Assembly (NCBI RefSeq): GCF_029714325.1
Contig: NZ_CP121666.1
Location: forward strand, 5,084,001 to 5,148,000
Source: Bradyrhizobium sp. CB1717
GTDB lineage: Bacteria > Pseudomonadota > Alphaproteobacteria > Rhizobiales > Xanthobacteraceae
Direction of reading: 5' to 3'
DNA: 64,000 nucleotides
Every line of letters begins with the position of its first letter. The first letter of the stretch is position 1. Positions 36,319-44,853 of this stretch are shown here, piece by piece. Below the pieces are notes generated by a model that saw only the letters and a program-made list of their open reading frames with translations, was not told where the DNA came from and ran no database searches. The translations under genes and the position numbers were made by a program.

Positions 36319-37220
36319 ATCTCCAGTCCCACTCCACAAGCCCCCGCGCCCGACTCAGATTTTAGTTGAACATCCCATGAAATACAGCCCTTGCAGGTGT
36401 ACCGCTCGCGGCAAGGGGTGTTCCGTCATTGCGCCGCCTTTTGGCACAAACTGCACTTGTCAGCTTCGGCCGCGCGAAGTCTTGATTTCGGATTGTGCGC
36501 CCGGCTCGCCGGTGTCCGCCCATATCTACAAGCCCTTGTGCTGCTGGTCGGGCAAAACACCCATCCGGCGGGTCAACCGCCGCGCGCGAAAATATTCCAC
36601 TTTACCGAAATTCGGCTTTGGCGTATTCGTGCGTCACCTCATCCCGGTCAGAGGGGCGTATCGCGATCGTCACGAAACGTGGGGTGAGCGGCGGTGGACG
36701 TTCGTCACATCGGCGCGAGAAGGCATCGCGGGGCGGGCAACCGTGAGCGGACGCCATCGCGCACACGACCGGTGTGATTTGCGTACGGCAAAACCGTGTC
36801 GTCCTGGCGCCCGGGGTCTGAGCGCCAAGTCTTGCGGTGATGCGGCGGCCCGACCGGGCACGTGCATCAGCCATCGGCAAGGCGACGGGGGCAATAGTGC
36901 ATCGCTCCCCGGGGAGAGCGCGGCATAAGCCGTCAAACCACTGCGCAGGGAAGGCCGTGTGTTGGGCTTCACCTGTATGCCGCTGTGCAGCCTCTTGTAG
37001 CGCAACCTTCGCACAGTGGACCGTGGGTGCCCGGCCGGCACCCGGCCTTCCCTGCGCCCTCTGACAAAGAGAGCGCGACACGACGAAGCAAAGCTCGGAC
37101 GAAACGCGTCGCGAGATTAAAGCGTCATGCCTGCTTTCCAAAAAGCACGCAATTTTTGTCGAAAACGATCGGGATCATAAATGTGCAGGCGCGACCAAAC
37201 GTCGTGACACGTGCCTGATC
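36319..37220. other. gene-poor region, structured and repeat-like
   Basis: No frame here has convincing coding features. It contains an inverted repeat CCCTTGC/GCAAGGG (36388-36394, 36411-36417), a GC-rich hairpin at about 36904-36921 (cgctccccggggagagcg) and the long inverted repeat 36943-37057. Wording such as gtcgtcctggcgcccggggt and ggaaggccg...cggccttccctgcgccctct matches my memory of a dispersed element seen many times in Bradyrhizobium genomes. I cannot verify that here. Confidence 0.5.
36943..37057. repeat. 15-bp inverted repeat with structured loop
   Basis: GCGCAGGGAAGGCCG (36943-36957) and its exact complement (37043-37057) enclose 85 bases, which contain a second hairpin gggtgcc-cggcc-ggcaccc near 37024-37043. 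The shape suggests a structured RNA or a mobile-element remnant. Confidence 0.65.
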
Positions 37221-37250
37221 TTGCGCAGGAAAATATTGGCGCAATAATGC
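37221..37250 (+). promoter_or_regulatory. candidate promoter of the cytochrome oxidase operon
   Basis: TTGCGC (37221-37226), 18-base spacer, TAATGC (37245-37250). The spacer ends in GCGCAA, so TTGCGC/GCGCAA also form an inverted repeat 12 bases apart that could bind a regulator. No perfect FNR-type box is present. Confidence 0.35.
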
Positions 37251-37305
37251 CGCCCTACTTTGTGATCCGGAATCAACCGGACCAGTCTTGTGGAGGGCGA
37301 CGCAA

Positions 37306-38013
37306 GTGTTCGCTCGCACCGCGGCCTCGGCCGCCGTCATTGTCACTTTGGCCGCGTTTGATGGTGCGGCCGCACAAACGGCCAACCAGCCGCCGGATAC
37401 GATGGCGGCGCGGGTGGAGGCCTGCACGCCCTGTCACGGCAACAAGGGCGAAGGCACCAGCGACGTCTATTTCCCGCGGCTCGCCGGCAAGCCCGCCGGC
37501 TATCTCTATAACCAGCTCCTCGCCTTCCGCAGCGGCCGGCGCAAATATCCGCCGATGAACTATCTCTTGGAGTTTTTGCCGGATCCCTATCTCGAAGCGA
37601 TGGCGGAGTATTTCGCCAGCGAGCATCCGCCGCTGCCCCAGCCGGCGCCGAGTGAGGTCAGCAAGGACGTCTTGGCGCAGGGCGAATTGCTCGCGACCAG
37701 CGGCGATGCCGGTCGTAACATACCGGCGTGCGTGAGCTGTCACGGCCCGGGCCTCACGGGCATGCAGCCCGGCATCCCCGGCCTGCTTGGCCTCCGTGCC
37801 CCCTATATCAGCGCGCAGCTCGGAGCCTGGCGATACGGCACGCGCACGGCGAAGTCGCCCGACTGCATGCAGCTCGTCGCCGGACACCTGACGGAAGCAG
37901 ATGTTACCGCCGTCGCAGCCTGGCTCGCGACGCGTCCCGCGCCTGCCAACCCGGCTCCCGTGCCGAAAGGCACCTACGCGCTGCCGTTCGGCTGCGGCAG
38001 CCAGCCCAACTGA
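37306..38013 (+). CDS. exported dihaem cytochrome c (c4/c553-like)
   Basis: 235 residues with signal sequence (cleavage near GAAAQTA, residue 24) and two haem motifs, CTPCHG (about residue 45) and CVSCHG (about 140). LAGKPAGYLYNQLLAFRSGRR and APYISAQLGAWRYGTR are the tandem-domain blocks of cytochrome c4. GTG 37306 follows GGAGG; a TTG 18 bases upstream is less likely. It is first in the oxidase operon and probably feeds electrons to it or to the following trihaem protein. Confidence 0.9.
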   Translation: MFARTAASAAVIVTLAAFDGAAAQTANQPPDTMAARVEACTPCHGNKGEGTSDVYFPRLAGKPAGYLYNQLLAFRSGRRKYPPMNYLLEFLPDPYLEAMAEYFASEHPPLPQPAPSEVSKDVLAQGELLATSGDAGRNIPACVSCHGPGLTGMQPGIPGLLGLRAPYISAQLGAWRYGTRTAKSPDCMQLVAGHLTEADVTAVAAWLATRPAPANPAPVPKGTYALPFGCGSQPN

Positions 38014-38024
38014 CGAGGCGGATG

Positions 38025-39275
38025 ATGGGCTCGAAACTGTCGATCGCAATCCTCACCTTCGCCGCGCTCACGACGGTTGCGCAGGCGCAAGAAAAAACAG
38101 GCGACAAATCCAGCGACATCATCGCGCGCGGCGAATATCTCGCGCGCGCCGGCGACTGCACCGCCTGTCACACCGCGCCCGAAGGACGCCTGTTCGCCGG
38201 CGGTCGCGCCATGCCGACCCCGTTCGGCACGCTCTACACCTCCAACATCACGCCCGATCCGGAGACCGGGATCGGCAAGTGGAGCGCTGACGATTTCTAC
38301 AAGACCATGCACAGCGGCCGCTACCCCGACGGCGGGCTGATCTATCCGGCGATGCCGTTCGCCTCCTACACCAAGGTCACGCGCGCCGACAGCGACGCGA
38401 TCTTCGCCTATTTGCGCTCGATCCCGCCGGTGAATCAGAAGAACCGGCCGCACGACCTCCGCTTCCCCTATGACAACCGCCAGCTCATCCTCGGCTGGCG
38501 CACGCTGTTCTTCCGCGAGGGCGAGTTCAAGCCCGACCCGACCAAGTCGGCGGAATGGAATCGCGGCGCCTATCTGGTCGAAGGCCTCGGCCATTGCGGC
38601 ATGTGCCATTCGCCGATCAACGCACTCGGCGGCACCTCGCAATCGGACGCCTTCAAGGGCGGCCTGATCCCGATGCAGAACTGGTACGCGCCGTCCCTCA
38701 CCTCCAACCGCGAGGCGGGACTGGGTGACTGGAGCATCAAGGACATTACTGATCTGCTCCAGACCGGCGTTTCGGCGCGGGGCGTCGTCTACGGCCCGAT
38801 GGCCGAGGTCGTGCACAACAGCCTGCAATATCTCAGCGACGAGGACACGCGCGCGATGGCGGTGTACCTCAAGGGCATCTCTGAACCCTCGCCGCCGCCG
38901 CCGGCAAGCTCGGCGTTGCCGACCACCGAGAGTAGCCTGCTGATCAGCCTCGGCAAGACCGTCTACGACAAGAACTGCGCGAGTTGTCACGGCACGCAGG
39001 GCGAAGGCAAGCCGCCGCACTGGCCGCCGCTCGCCAACAACCAGTCGATCGAGATGCAGTCGGCGGTCAACCCGATCCGCATGGTGCTCAATGGCGGCTA
39101 TCCACCCGGCACCAAGGGCAACCCGATGCCCTACGGCATGCCGCCTTTCGCCGGCCTCCTCTCCGACAATGAGGTCGCCGCCGTTGTCTCCTACATCCGC
39201 ACCGCCTGGGGCAATCGCGGTACGCCGGTCTCGGCGCGCGAGGCCAACGAGCTGCGCTCCGCACCGCTGAACTGA
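38025..39275 (+). CDS. exported trihaem cytochrome c (alcohol/gluconate dehydrogenase type)
   Basis: 416 residues, signal peptide then three haem motifs: CTACHT (about 45), CGMCHS (about 190) and CASCHG (about 323). The blocks YLARAGDCTACHTAPEG, AMPTPFGTLYTSNITPD, GLGDWSIKDITDLLQTG and VVSYIRTAWGN are those of the cytochrome subunit of membrane alcohol, gluconate and sorbitol dehydrogenases. No dehydrogenase is adjacent, so it may work as an electron donor to the oxidase. It starts at 38025 (or the ATG just before) 9 bases after the preceding gene. Confidence 0.9.
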   Translation: MGSKLSIAILTFAALTTVAQAQEKTGDKSSDIIARGEYLARAGDCTACHTAPEGRLFAGGRAMPTPFGTLYTSNITPDPETGIGKWSADDFYKTMHSGRYPDGGLIYPAMPFASYTKVTRADSDAIFAYLRSIPPVNQKNRPHDLRFPYDNRQLILGWRTLFFREGEFKPDPTKSAEWNRGAYLVEGLGHCGMCHSPINALGGTSQSDAFKGGLIPMQNWYAPSLTSNREAGLGDWSIKDITDLLQTGVSARGVVYGPMAEVVHNSLQYLSDEDTRAMAVYLKGISEPSPPPPASSALPTTESSLLISLGKTVYDKNCASCHGTQGEGKPPHWPPLANNQSIEMQSAVNPIRMVLNGGYPPGTKGNPMPYGMPPFAGLLSDNEVAAVVSYIRTAWGNRGTPVSAREANELRSAPLN

Positions 39276-39283
39276 GATCCGTC

Positions 39284-39460
39284 ATGATCAATTCCGATCC
39301 GCCGACCAGCCCAGCCGCCGCCGATCAGGCCGTCGAGGAGGTTGTGGCACAAGGTCCCTCCGGCGCGCTTCTGCTCGCCGGTATCGCCACCGCCTGCGTG
39401 GTCGCGATGTGGCTCGCCTTCTATCTGTTCGTCTTCCTGCCGCGCGGGCCGCTGCAATGA
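39284..39460 (+). CDS. 58-residue membrane protein, probable oxidase subunit IIa
   Basis: ATG 39284 to TGA 39460. An N-terminal polar half (SDPPTSPAAADQAVEE) is followed by one membrane helix (LLLAGIATACVVAMWLAFYLFVFL) and a short basic end. It lies directly before subunit II, overlapping its start (ATGA). In ba3-type oxidases a single-helix subunit IIa occupies this gene position, so I infer the same role. Its size lets it escape most gene callers. Confidence 0.65.
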   Translation: MINSDPPTSPAAADQAVEEVVAQGPSGALLLAGIATACVVAMWLAFYLFVFLPRGPLQ

Positions 39461-40032
39461 GCACTGAGGAAACCCATGGAAACGGCAGCGCCAGCGCCGA
39501 GGTCGCGGCCCGCGTCGAGCGGCGCTGGGCGACCATTGCCGTGATCATCATCGTGATGATGGCGCTGCTCGCGGCCTTCGCCGGCATCCACCGCGCGACC
39601 ATGCCGCAGCCACGCGTCGAGACCACCGATCCCTCGCGGATTCATCTGTCCGGCGAATTCGTCGAGAGCAATCTCGGCAGCGTGCTGGAGGCCAACGGCA
39701 ATGTCACCGTGCGCGCGATCGGCCAGCAATATTCCTTCACGCCGGCCTGCATCGTGGTGCCCGTGGACACGCCGATCACGCTGCGTGCCACCAGCGCCGA
39801 CGTCGTGCACGGCATCCTGATCCAGGGCACCAACATCAATACCATGCTGGTGCCGGGCTACATCTCCGAGCAGCTGATGCGCTTTGCGAGGACCGGCGAC
39901 TATCTGATGCCCTGCCAGGAGTTTTGTTCCTTCGGTCATGAGGGCATGTGGGGCAAGGTCAAGGTGATCGACAAGATCGAATTCGCGGGTCGTGCGAAAG
40001 GCGGCGGGAGGCTGAGCTGTGTTGGTCAATAG
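39457..40032 (+). CDS. cytochrome c oxidase subunit II (ba3 type)
   Basis: 191 residues with one N-terminal membrane helix (WATIAVIIIVMMALLAAFAG) and a periplasmic cupredoxin domain with the complete CuA site: His in VVHGILIQGT (about 127) and C-QEF-C-SFG-H-EG-M (about 151-161). Only one N-terminal helix (mitochondrial types have two) fits B-family oxidases. Starts inside the small subunit's stop and its end overlaps subunit I by 14 bases. Confidence 0.93.
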   Translation: MSTEETHGNGSASAEVAARVERRWATIAVIIIVMMALLAAFAGIHRATMPQPRVETTDPSRIHLSGEFVESNLGSVLEANGNVTVRAIGQQYSFTPACIVVPVDTPITLRATSADVVHGILIQGTNINTMLVPGYISEQLMRFARTGDYLMPCQEFCSFGHEGMWGKVKVIDKIEFAGRAKGGGRLSCVGQ

Positions 40033-41641
40033 GAAGCTCATCCTCGCCCATTTCTGGCTCGCCTTCGCGGTGTTCGGCATCGCGCTGACGCTTGGCGCCT
40101 GGCAGATGTTCATCCGCAGTCCGATCGGGACCTGGCTGTCCAATCCCGAGCTCTACTACCGCTCGCTCACCGCCCACGGCACGGTGATGGGCTACGTCTT
40201 CCCGACGCTGGTCGCGATGGGTTTTGGCTATGCCATCAGCGAGTCCGCGCTGGAGCAGCGCCTGGTCGGCGTGCGCTGGGCCTGGACCGGCTTCTGGCTG
40301 ATCGTCATCGGCAGCGTCATGGCGGTGATTCCGGTCGCGTTGGGGCGCGCCTCGGTGCTCTACACCTTCTATCCGCCGCTGATCGGCAACGTCTTCTACT
40401 ATCTCGGCGTCGTGCTGGTCGTGGTCGGCTCCTGGATCTGGGTCGCGCTGATGTCGATCAATTTGCGCGTCTGGCGCAAGGCCCATCCCGGCGCGCCGGT
40501 GCCGCTCGCGATGTTCGCCAATGTCGCGGGTGCTTACCTCTGGGCCTGGACCGCCGTTGGCGCCGCGCTCGAGCTGCTGCTTCAGATCATTCCCGTCGCG
40601 GCGGGACTGAAGGCCACGATCGACGCTGGCCTCGCCCGCGTCTTCTTCTCCTGGACGCTGCACGCCATCGTCTATTTCTGGCTGATGCCGACCTACATCG
40701 CCTACTACACCATCGTGCCGCGGGCGATCGGCGGCCGCGTCTATTCCGACAGCATGGCGCGGATCTCGTTCATCCTGTTCCTGGTGGTGGCGATGCCGAT
40801 CGGCATGCACCACACCTTTGCCGATCCGATGGTCGGCGCCGGCTTCAAGTTCATCCATTCGGCCTTCACCGCGCTGGTCGCGCTGCCGACGCTGCTGACG
40901 GTGTTCACGATCTGCGCCTCGGTCGAGATCGCGGCGCGGTTGCGTGGCGGGCGCGGAATGTTCGGCTGGATCAGGACCCTGCCCTGGGACAATCCGATGA
41001 TGCTGGCGCTGGCCTTCTCCTTCGTCATGCTCGGCTTCGGCGGCGCCGGCGGCCTCATCAACATGGGCTATCAGCTCGATGCGTCGATCCACAACACGCA
41101 GTGGATCACCGGCCATTTCCACCTGATTTTCGGCGGCGCCATCGTGATCATGTATTTCGCGATCGCCTATGATCTGTGGCCGCATCTGACCGGGCGCGAG
41201 CTCATCGACCTCCGCCTGATCCGCACCCAGCTCTGGCTGTGGTTCATCGGCATGATCGTCACCACGTTCCCGTGGCACTGGGTCGGCATCCTCGGCATGC
41301 CGCGCCGCATGGCCTATTTCGACTTCGGCGATCCCGCGATCGCGCCGCAGGCGCTCTCGGTCACCTTCTCCGCGATCGGCGGCTTCATCCTGCTGGCCTC
41401 GGGCATCCTGTTCCTGGTCATCCTCGCCCGCGGCATGCGCGCACCTCAGGCCGAGGCCGGACCCTATCGCTTTGCGCTGGCCGTGCACCAGCCCGCGACC
41501 GTGCCGATCGCGCTGAACACCCACGCGCTCTGGGTGGCGCTGATGATCGCGCTCACCCTCACCAACTACGGCTACCCGATCCTGACGCTGGCGATGACCG
41601 AGGGCACGTCGGTGCCGGCCGTCTATGTGGGAGCGCAGTGA
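40019..41641 (+). CDS. cytochrome c oxidase subunit I, B-family (ba3 type)
   Basis: Haem-copper catalytic subunit, 540 residues, about 13-14 helices. Haem ligands: SLTAHGTVMG (low-spin His, about 53) and GHFHLIFGGA. CuB ligands: His and the cross-linked Tyr in WTLHAIVYFWLMP (about 230) and GMHHTF. The HxxVYFWLxP block with VY and the absence of the K-channel residues of A-family enzymes mark the B family, which usually has high oxygen affinity. Start is GTG 40019 with GGGAGG upstream. Membrane terminal oxidase; pumps protons. Confidence 0.95.
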   Translation: MLVNRKLILAHFWLAFAVFGIALTLGAWQMFIRSPIGTWLSNPELYYRSLTAHGTVMGYVFPTLVAMGFGYAISESALEQRLVGVRWAWTGFWLIVIGSVMAVIPVALGRASVLYTFYPPLIGNVFYYLGVVLVVVGSWIWVALMSINLRVWRKAHPGAPVPLAMFANVAGAYLWAWTAVGAALELLLQIIPVAAGLKATIDAGLARVFFSWTLHAIVYFWLMPTYIAYYTIVPRAIGGRVYSDSMARISFILFLVVAMPIGMHHTFADPMVGAGFKFIHSAFTALVALPTLLTVFTICASVEIAARLRGGRGMFGWIRTLPWDNPMMLALAFSFVMLGFGGAGGLINMGYQLDASIHNTQWITGHFHLIFGGAIVIMYFAIAYDLWPHLTGRELIDLRLIRTQLWLWFIGMIVTTFPWHWVGILGMPRRMAYFDFGDPAIAPQALSVTFSAIGGFILLASGILFLVILARGMRAPQAEAGPYRFALAVHQPATVPIALNTHALWVALMIALTLTNYGYPILTLAMTEGTSVPAVYVGAQ

Positions 41642-42456
41642 TGAGCGCGCGCGACCTCTTCACCTTCAGCAATCCGCATTTCACACGCGGCGTCGGCATT
41701 ACCGTTGCGATTCTGATCGTGACGGCGATTGTGGGCTTCATCGTGCTACCCTTCGCCCAGCCCTGGGTCCAGTTCGCCAACGTCTGGGACGCGATCTGCA
41801 GCGCTGCCGGTGTGCCCCAGCGCGCGGCGAACGTCACGGCGCCTGAACAGGCAAAGCGCCTGTCGGAGGTCGTGCTCACGTCAAAAACGCTGTCGCGCCC
41901 GAGCCAGGAGGCGATCGGCCGCGGCGCGACGCTGGCGCAGCGCTGTGCCATCTGCCACGGCCCGACTGGCATCAGCCGCGCGGATTCGCCAAACCTCGCT
42001 GGCCAGTACGCGGCCGTGATCTACAAGGAGCTGCACGATTTCCGCTCCGGTGCTCGCACCAATGCCGTGATGTCGCCGTTCGCCGTCAATCTGACCGATC
42101 AGGAGATCGCCGATCTCTCGCTCTACTACGCCTACCTGCCGCGGCTGCCCGCCTATCACCCGACGCCGCAGCTTCCCAAACCCAACATCGTCATCTACGG
42201 CGCCCCGATGCGCGGCATCGCGCCCTGCGGCTCCTGTCACGGCAGTCTCGACAACAAGACCGGCAGCCCGTGGCTGGAAGGCCAGTCCGAGGCCTATATG
42301 AAGGCGCAGCTCCAGGCCTTCGCATCCGGCGAGCGCCGCAACGACATCAGCCAGCAGATGCGCAACATCGCCCGCGCAATGACGCCGCAGGAGATCGAGC
42401 AGGCCGCGGCGTATTACGCCTCGCAGCCGCCTGATGTGGTGAAGGCAGTGGATTGA
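41641..42456 (+). CDS. membrane-anchored dihaem cytochrome c
   Basis: 271 residues with an uncleaved N-terminal membrane helix (GVGITVAILIVTAIVGFIVLPF) and two haem motifs, CAICHG (about 104) and CGSCHG (about 198), each followed by a c4-like block (NLAGQYAAVIYKELHDFRSG, WLEGQSEAYMKAQLQAFASGE). Likely the anchored direct donor to the oxidase. ATG 41641 overlaps the subunit I stop (TGATG). Last gene of the operon; a palindromic element follows at 42483. Confidence 0.9.
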   Translation: MSARDLFTFSNPHFTRGVGITVAILIVTAIVGFIVLPFAQPWVQFANVWDAICSAAGVPQRAANVTAPEQAKRLSEVVLTSKTLSRPSQEAIGRGATLAQRCAICHGPTGISRADSPNLAGQYAAVIYKELHDFRSGARTNAVMSPFAVNLTDQEIADLSLYYAYLPRLPAYHPTPQLPKPNIVIYGAPMRGIAPCGSCHGSLDNKTGSPWLEGQSEAYMKAQLQAFASGERRNDISQQMRNIARAMTPQEIEQAAAYYASQPPDVVKAVD

Positions 42457-42482
42457 AGTAATTGGCTCGCCTGCAGCCACAT

Positions 42483-42568
42483 CGTCATTGCGAGCGTAGC
42501 GAAGCAATCCAGAATCCCTCCGCGGAAAGACTCTGGATTGCTTCGTCGCTTCGCTCCTCGCAATGACG
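42483..42568. repeat. palindromic repeat element, family A (copy 2)
   Basis: Starts cgtcattgcgagcgtagcga and ends ctcctcgcaatgacg, with the same inner arms as the copy at 5252. It lies between convergent genes (oxidase operon and the RatA-like gene), the same context as copy 1. Confidence 0.85.
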
Positions 42569-42585
42569 GTGAAGAGGGTAACGCT

Positions 42586-43068
42586 CTACGTCGGCGCCAG
42601 CTTCGGCCGCCCGTAGATCGCATCCGCCCGCTTCTCGAACGCGGCCGAGAACCGCGCGAAGGCCGCATCGAACATCGAGCCCATCAGCATCGCCAGCATG
42701 CGGCTCCTGAACTCGTAGGCGAGGAAGAAACCGACGTCGCAGACGCCCTCACCCCCCTCTTGGCCTTTGGGCTCGAACGTCCAGCGATTTTCGAGCTTAC
42801 TGAACGGACCTTGCAGATATTCGACGAGGATTTTCAAATTGGCGCGGTCGAGCGTCACGCGGCTGGTGAAGGATTCCTTGACCAGCTTGAACGACACCGT
42901 CATGTCCGCGATCAGCACCTCGGTGCCGTCGGGCTTCGCCATGCGCTGGCGCACCTTCAGTGCGCTGCACAGGGGCACGAATTCCGGGTAGCGCTCGACG
43001 TCGGCGACCAGATCAAACATCTCGGATGCGCTGTGATTGACACGGCGCTTGCTCGAAAATTTGGGCAT
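42586..43068 (-). CDS. RatA/COQ10-family START-domain protein
   Basis: 160 residues of the polyketide-cyclase/START fold: VNHSASEMFDLVADVERYPEFVPLC (about residues 10-34) is the RatA/Coq10 signature, and FSKLENRWTFEPKG, CDVGFFLAYEFRS follow. Homologues bind coenzyme Q or, in E. coli RatA, block ribosome subunit joining; the role in alphaproteobacteria is probably quinone-related. Starts 6 bases after lipA, same strand. Confidence 0.9.
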   Translation of the reverse strand: MPKFSSKRRVNHSASEMFDLVADVERYPEFVPLCSALKVRQRMAKPDGTEVLIADMTVSFKLVKESFTSRVTLDRANLKILVEYLQGPFSKLENRWTFEPKGQEGGEGVCDVGFFLAYEFRSRMLAMLMGSMFDAAFARFSAAFEKRADAIYGRPKLAPT

Positions 43069-43074
43069 ATCGGT

Positions 43075-44031
43075 TCAGCGGGCGCTAGCTGCCCGCGCGG
43101 CCTTCAGTCTCGCAAAATCCTCGCCGGCATGATGCGAGGAACGGGTGAGCGGGCTCGCCGACACCATCAGGAAGCCCTTGGTGTAGGCGATCTTCTCATA
43201 GGACGAAAACTCGTCCGGCGGCACGTAGCGCATCACCGCGTGATGCTTGCGGGTCGGCTGCAGATATTGCCCGATCGTCAGGAAGTCGACGTCGGCCGAG
43301 CGCAGATCGTCCATCACCTGCTGCACCTCGTGGCGCTCCTCGCCGAGGCCGACCATGATGCCGGACTTGGTGAAGATGGTGGGATCGAGCTCCTTGACCC
43401 GTTGCAGCAGCCGGATCGAATGGAAGTAGCGCGCGCCGGGCCGCACCGTGAGATAGCGCGACGGCACGGTCTCGAGATTGTGGTTGAACACGTCGGGCCT
43501 CGCCGCGACAACAACCTCGAGCGCGCCATCCTTGCGCAGGAAGTCCGGCGTCAGAATCTCGATCGTGGTCGAGGGGCACGCGGCGCGGATCGCTCGGATG
43601 GTCTGGGCAAAATGCTCGGCGCCGCCGTCAGTGAGGTCGTCACGGTCGACCGAGGTGATGACGACGTGGGCGAGACCGAGCTTGGCCACGGCCTCCGCGA
43701 CGTTCCGCGGCTCGGAAGCATCCAGCGCGTTGGGCAGGCCGGTCTTGACGTTGCAGAAGGCGCAGGCCCGGGTGCAGGTGTCACCCATGATCATGAAGGT
43801 CGCGTGCTTCTTGTCCCAGCACTCGCCGATGTTCGGGCAGCCCGCCTCCTCGCACACCGTGTGCAGGCCGTTGGCGCGCACGATGTTGCGGGTGTCGGCA
43901 TAGCCGCGGGTATTGGGCGCGCGTACGCGGATCCAGTCCGGCTTCGGCGGCGAAGCGGAATCAGGACGATTCACCTTTTCAGGGTGGCGCGGGCGCAGCG
44001 GGTTCGAGATGGTATCGACAATAACGACCAT
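43075..44031 (-). CDS. lipA: lipoyl synthase LipA
   Basis: Radical-SAM enzyme inserting two sulfurs into octanoyl-lipoyl domains, 318 residues. Auxiliary cluster cysteines in [13 protein letters not shown] (about 62-74), the SAM cluster in [13 protein letters not shown] (about 88-100) and RSSH near the C-terminus ([15 protein letters not shown]), all conserved. Feeds pyruvate and 2-oxoglutarate dehydrogenases. First of a pair with the RatA/COQ10 gene. Confidence 0.97.
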   Translation of the reverse strand: MVVIVDTISNPLRPRHPEKVNRPDSASPPKPDWIRVRAPNTRGYADTRNIVRANGLHTVCEEAGCPNIGECWDKKHATFMIMGDTCTRACAFCNVKTGLPNALDASEPRNVAEAVAKLGLAHVVITSVDRDDLTDGGAEHFAQTIRAIRAACPSTTIEILTPDFLRKDGALEVVVAARPDVFNHNLETVPSRYLTVRPGARYFHSIRLLQRVKELDPTIFTKSGIMVGLGEERHEVQQVMDDLRSADVDFLTIGQYLQPTRKHHAVMRYVPPDEFSSYEKIAYTKGFLMVSASPLTRSSHHAGEDFARLKAARAASAR

Positions 44032-44161
44032 AGGGTATCCGGTCTGTTCAGGTCCTACCTAGTCGGTCTGGCCCGGCATCGCAACCCGGCTCGCACCACT
44101 TCAGGGAACATGGCAGATATGGGCAATATCCTGCTCTGTTCTCAGGCGATTCTCACCTCGA

Positions 44162-44764
44162 ATGGCTCCAGTCTCGAAACCTTCCACACCTCGGCTTGGC
44201 AAGGCCCTGAAGCGTGCCTTTTTCGCGCGCAACGTCCGCGAGGTCGCCCACGACCTGATCGGTGCGACCATGCTGGTCGACGGCGTCGGCGGGATCATCG
44301 TCGAGGTCGAGGCCTATCATCATACCGAGCCGGCGGCGCACTCCTATAATGGCCCGACGCCGCGGAACCAGGTGATGTTCGGGCCGCCCGGCTATGCCTA
44401 TGTCTACCGTTCCTACGGCATCCACTGGTGCGTGAACTTCGTCTGCGAGGAGGAGGGCTCGGCCAGCGCCGTCCTGATCCGCGCACTGGAGCCGACACAT
44501 GGCTTGGCTGCGATGCGCCGCCGCCGCCATCTCCAGGACCTACACGCGCTGTGCTCGGGCCCGGGCAAGCTGACCGAGGCGCTCGGCATCACCATCGCGC
44601 ACAACACGCTGCCCCTGGACCGGCCGCCGATCGCGCTGCATGCGCGGACGGAGGATTTGGAGGTCGCAACAGGCATCCGGATCGGCATTACCAAGGCCGT
44701 CGAGCTGCCCTGGCGCTATGGCGTCAGGGGCTCGAAGTTTCTCAGCAAGCCGTTTCCGAAGTAG
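44162..44764 (+). CDS. 3-methyladenine DNA glycosylase (AAG/MPG family)
   Basis: 200 residues. Catalytic motif [25 protein letters not shown] includes the active Glu (about 43-45) and Tyr; [22 protein letters not shown] and [14 protein letters not shown] are the other conserved blocks. Removes alkylated purines in base excision repair. Stand-alone gene, divergent from lipA, convergent with valS across a repeat element. Confidence 0.94.
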   Translation: MAPVSKPSTPRLGKALKRAFFARNVREVAHDLIGATMLVDGVGGIIVEVEAYHHTEPAAHSYNGPTPRNQVMFGPPGYAYVYRSYGIHWCVNFVCEEEGSASAVLIRALEPTHGLAAMRRRRHLQDLHALCSGPGKLTEALGITIAHNTLPLDRPPIALHARTEDLEVATGIRIGITKAVELPWRYGVRGSKFLSKPFPK

Positions 44765-44766
44765 TT

Positions 44767-44847
44767 GTCGTTCCGGGGCGCGTCGAAGACGCGAACCCGG
44801 AACCTCGAGATTCCGGATTCGATGCTGCGCATCGCTCCGGAATGACG
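44767..44847. repeat. palindromic repeat element, family C
   Basis: Interrupted palindrome starting gtcgttccggggcgcg and ending cgctccggaatgacg, with an inner hairpin gaacccggaacctcgagattccgg. It fills the gap between the convergent glycosylase gene and valS. Distinct from families A and B in sequence but similar in size and placement. Confidence 0.7.
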
Positions 44848-44853
44848 CTGGGG

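Noticed and set aside
36167..36928. 253-codon open frame on the plus strand in the gene-poor region
   Set aside because: No ribosome binding site, unlikely composition with many Arg/Cys/Pro, overlaps hairpins and the opposite-strand small gene.
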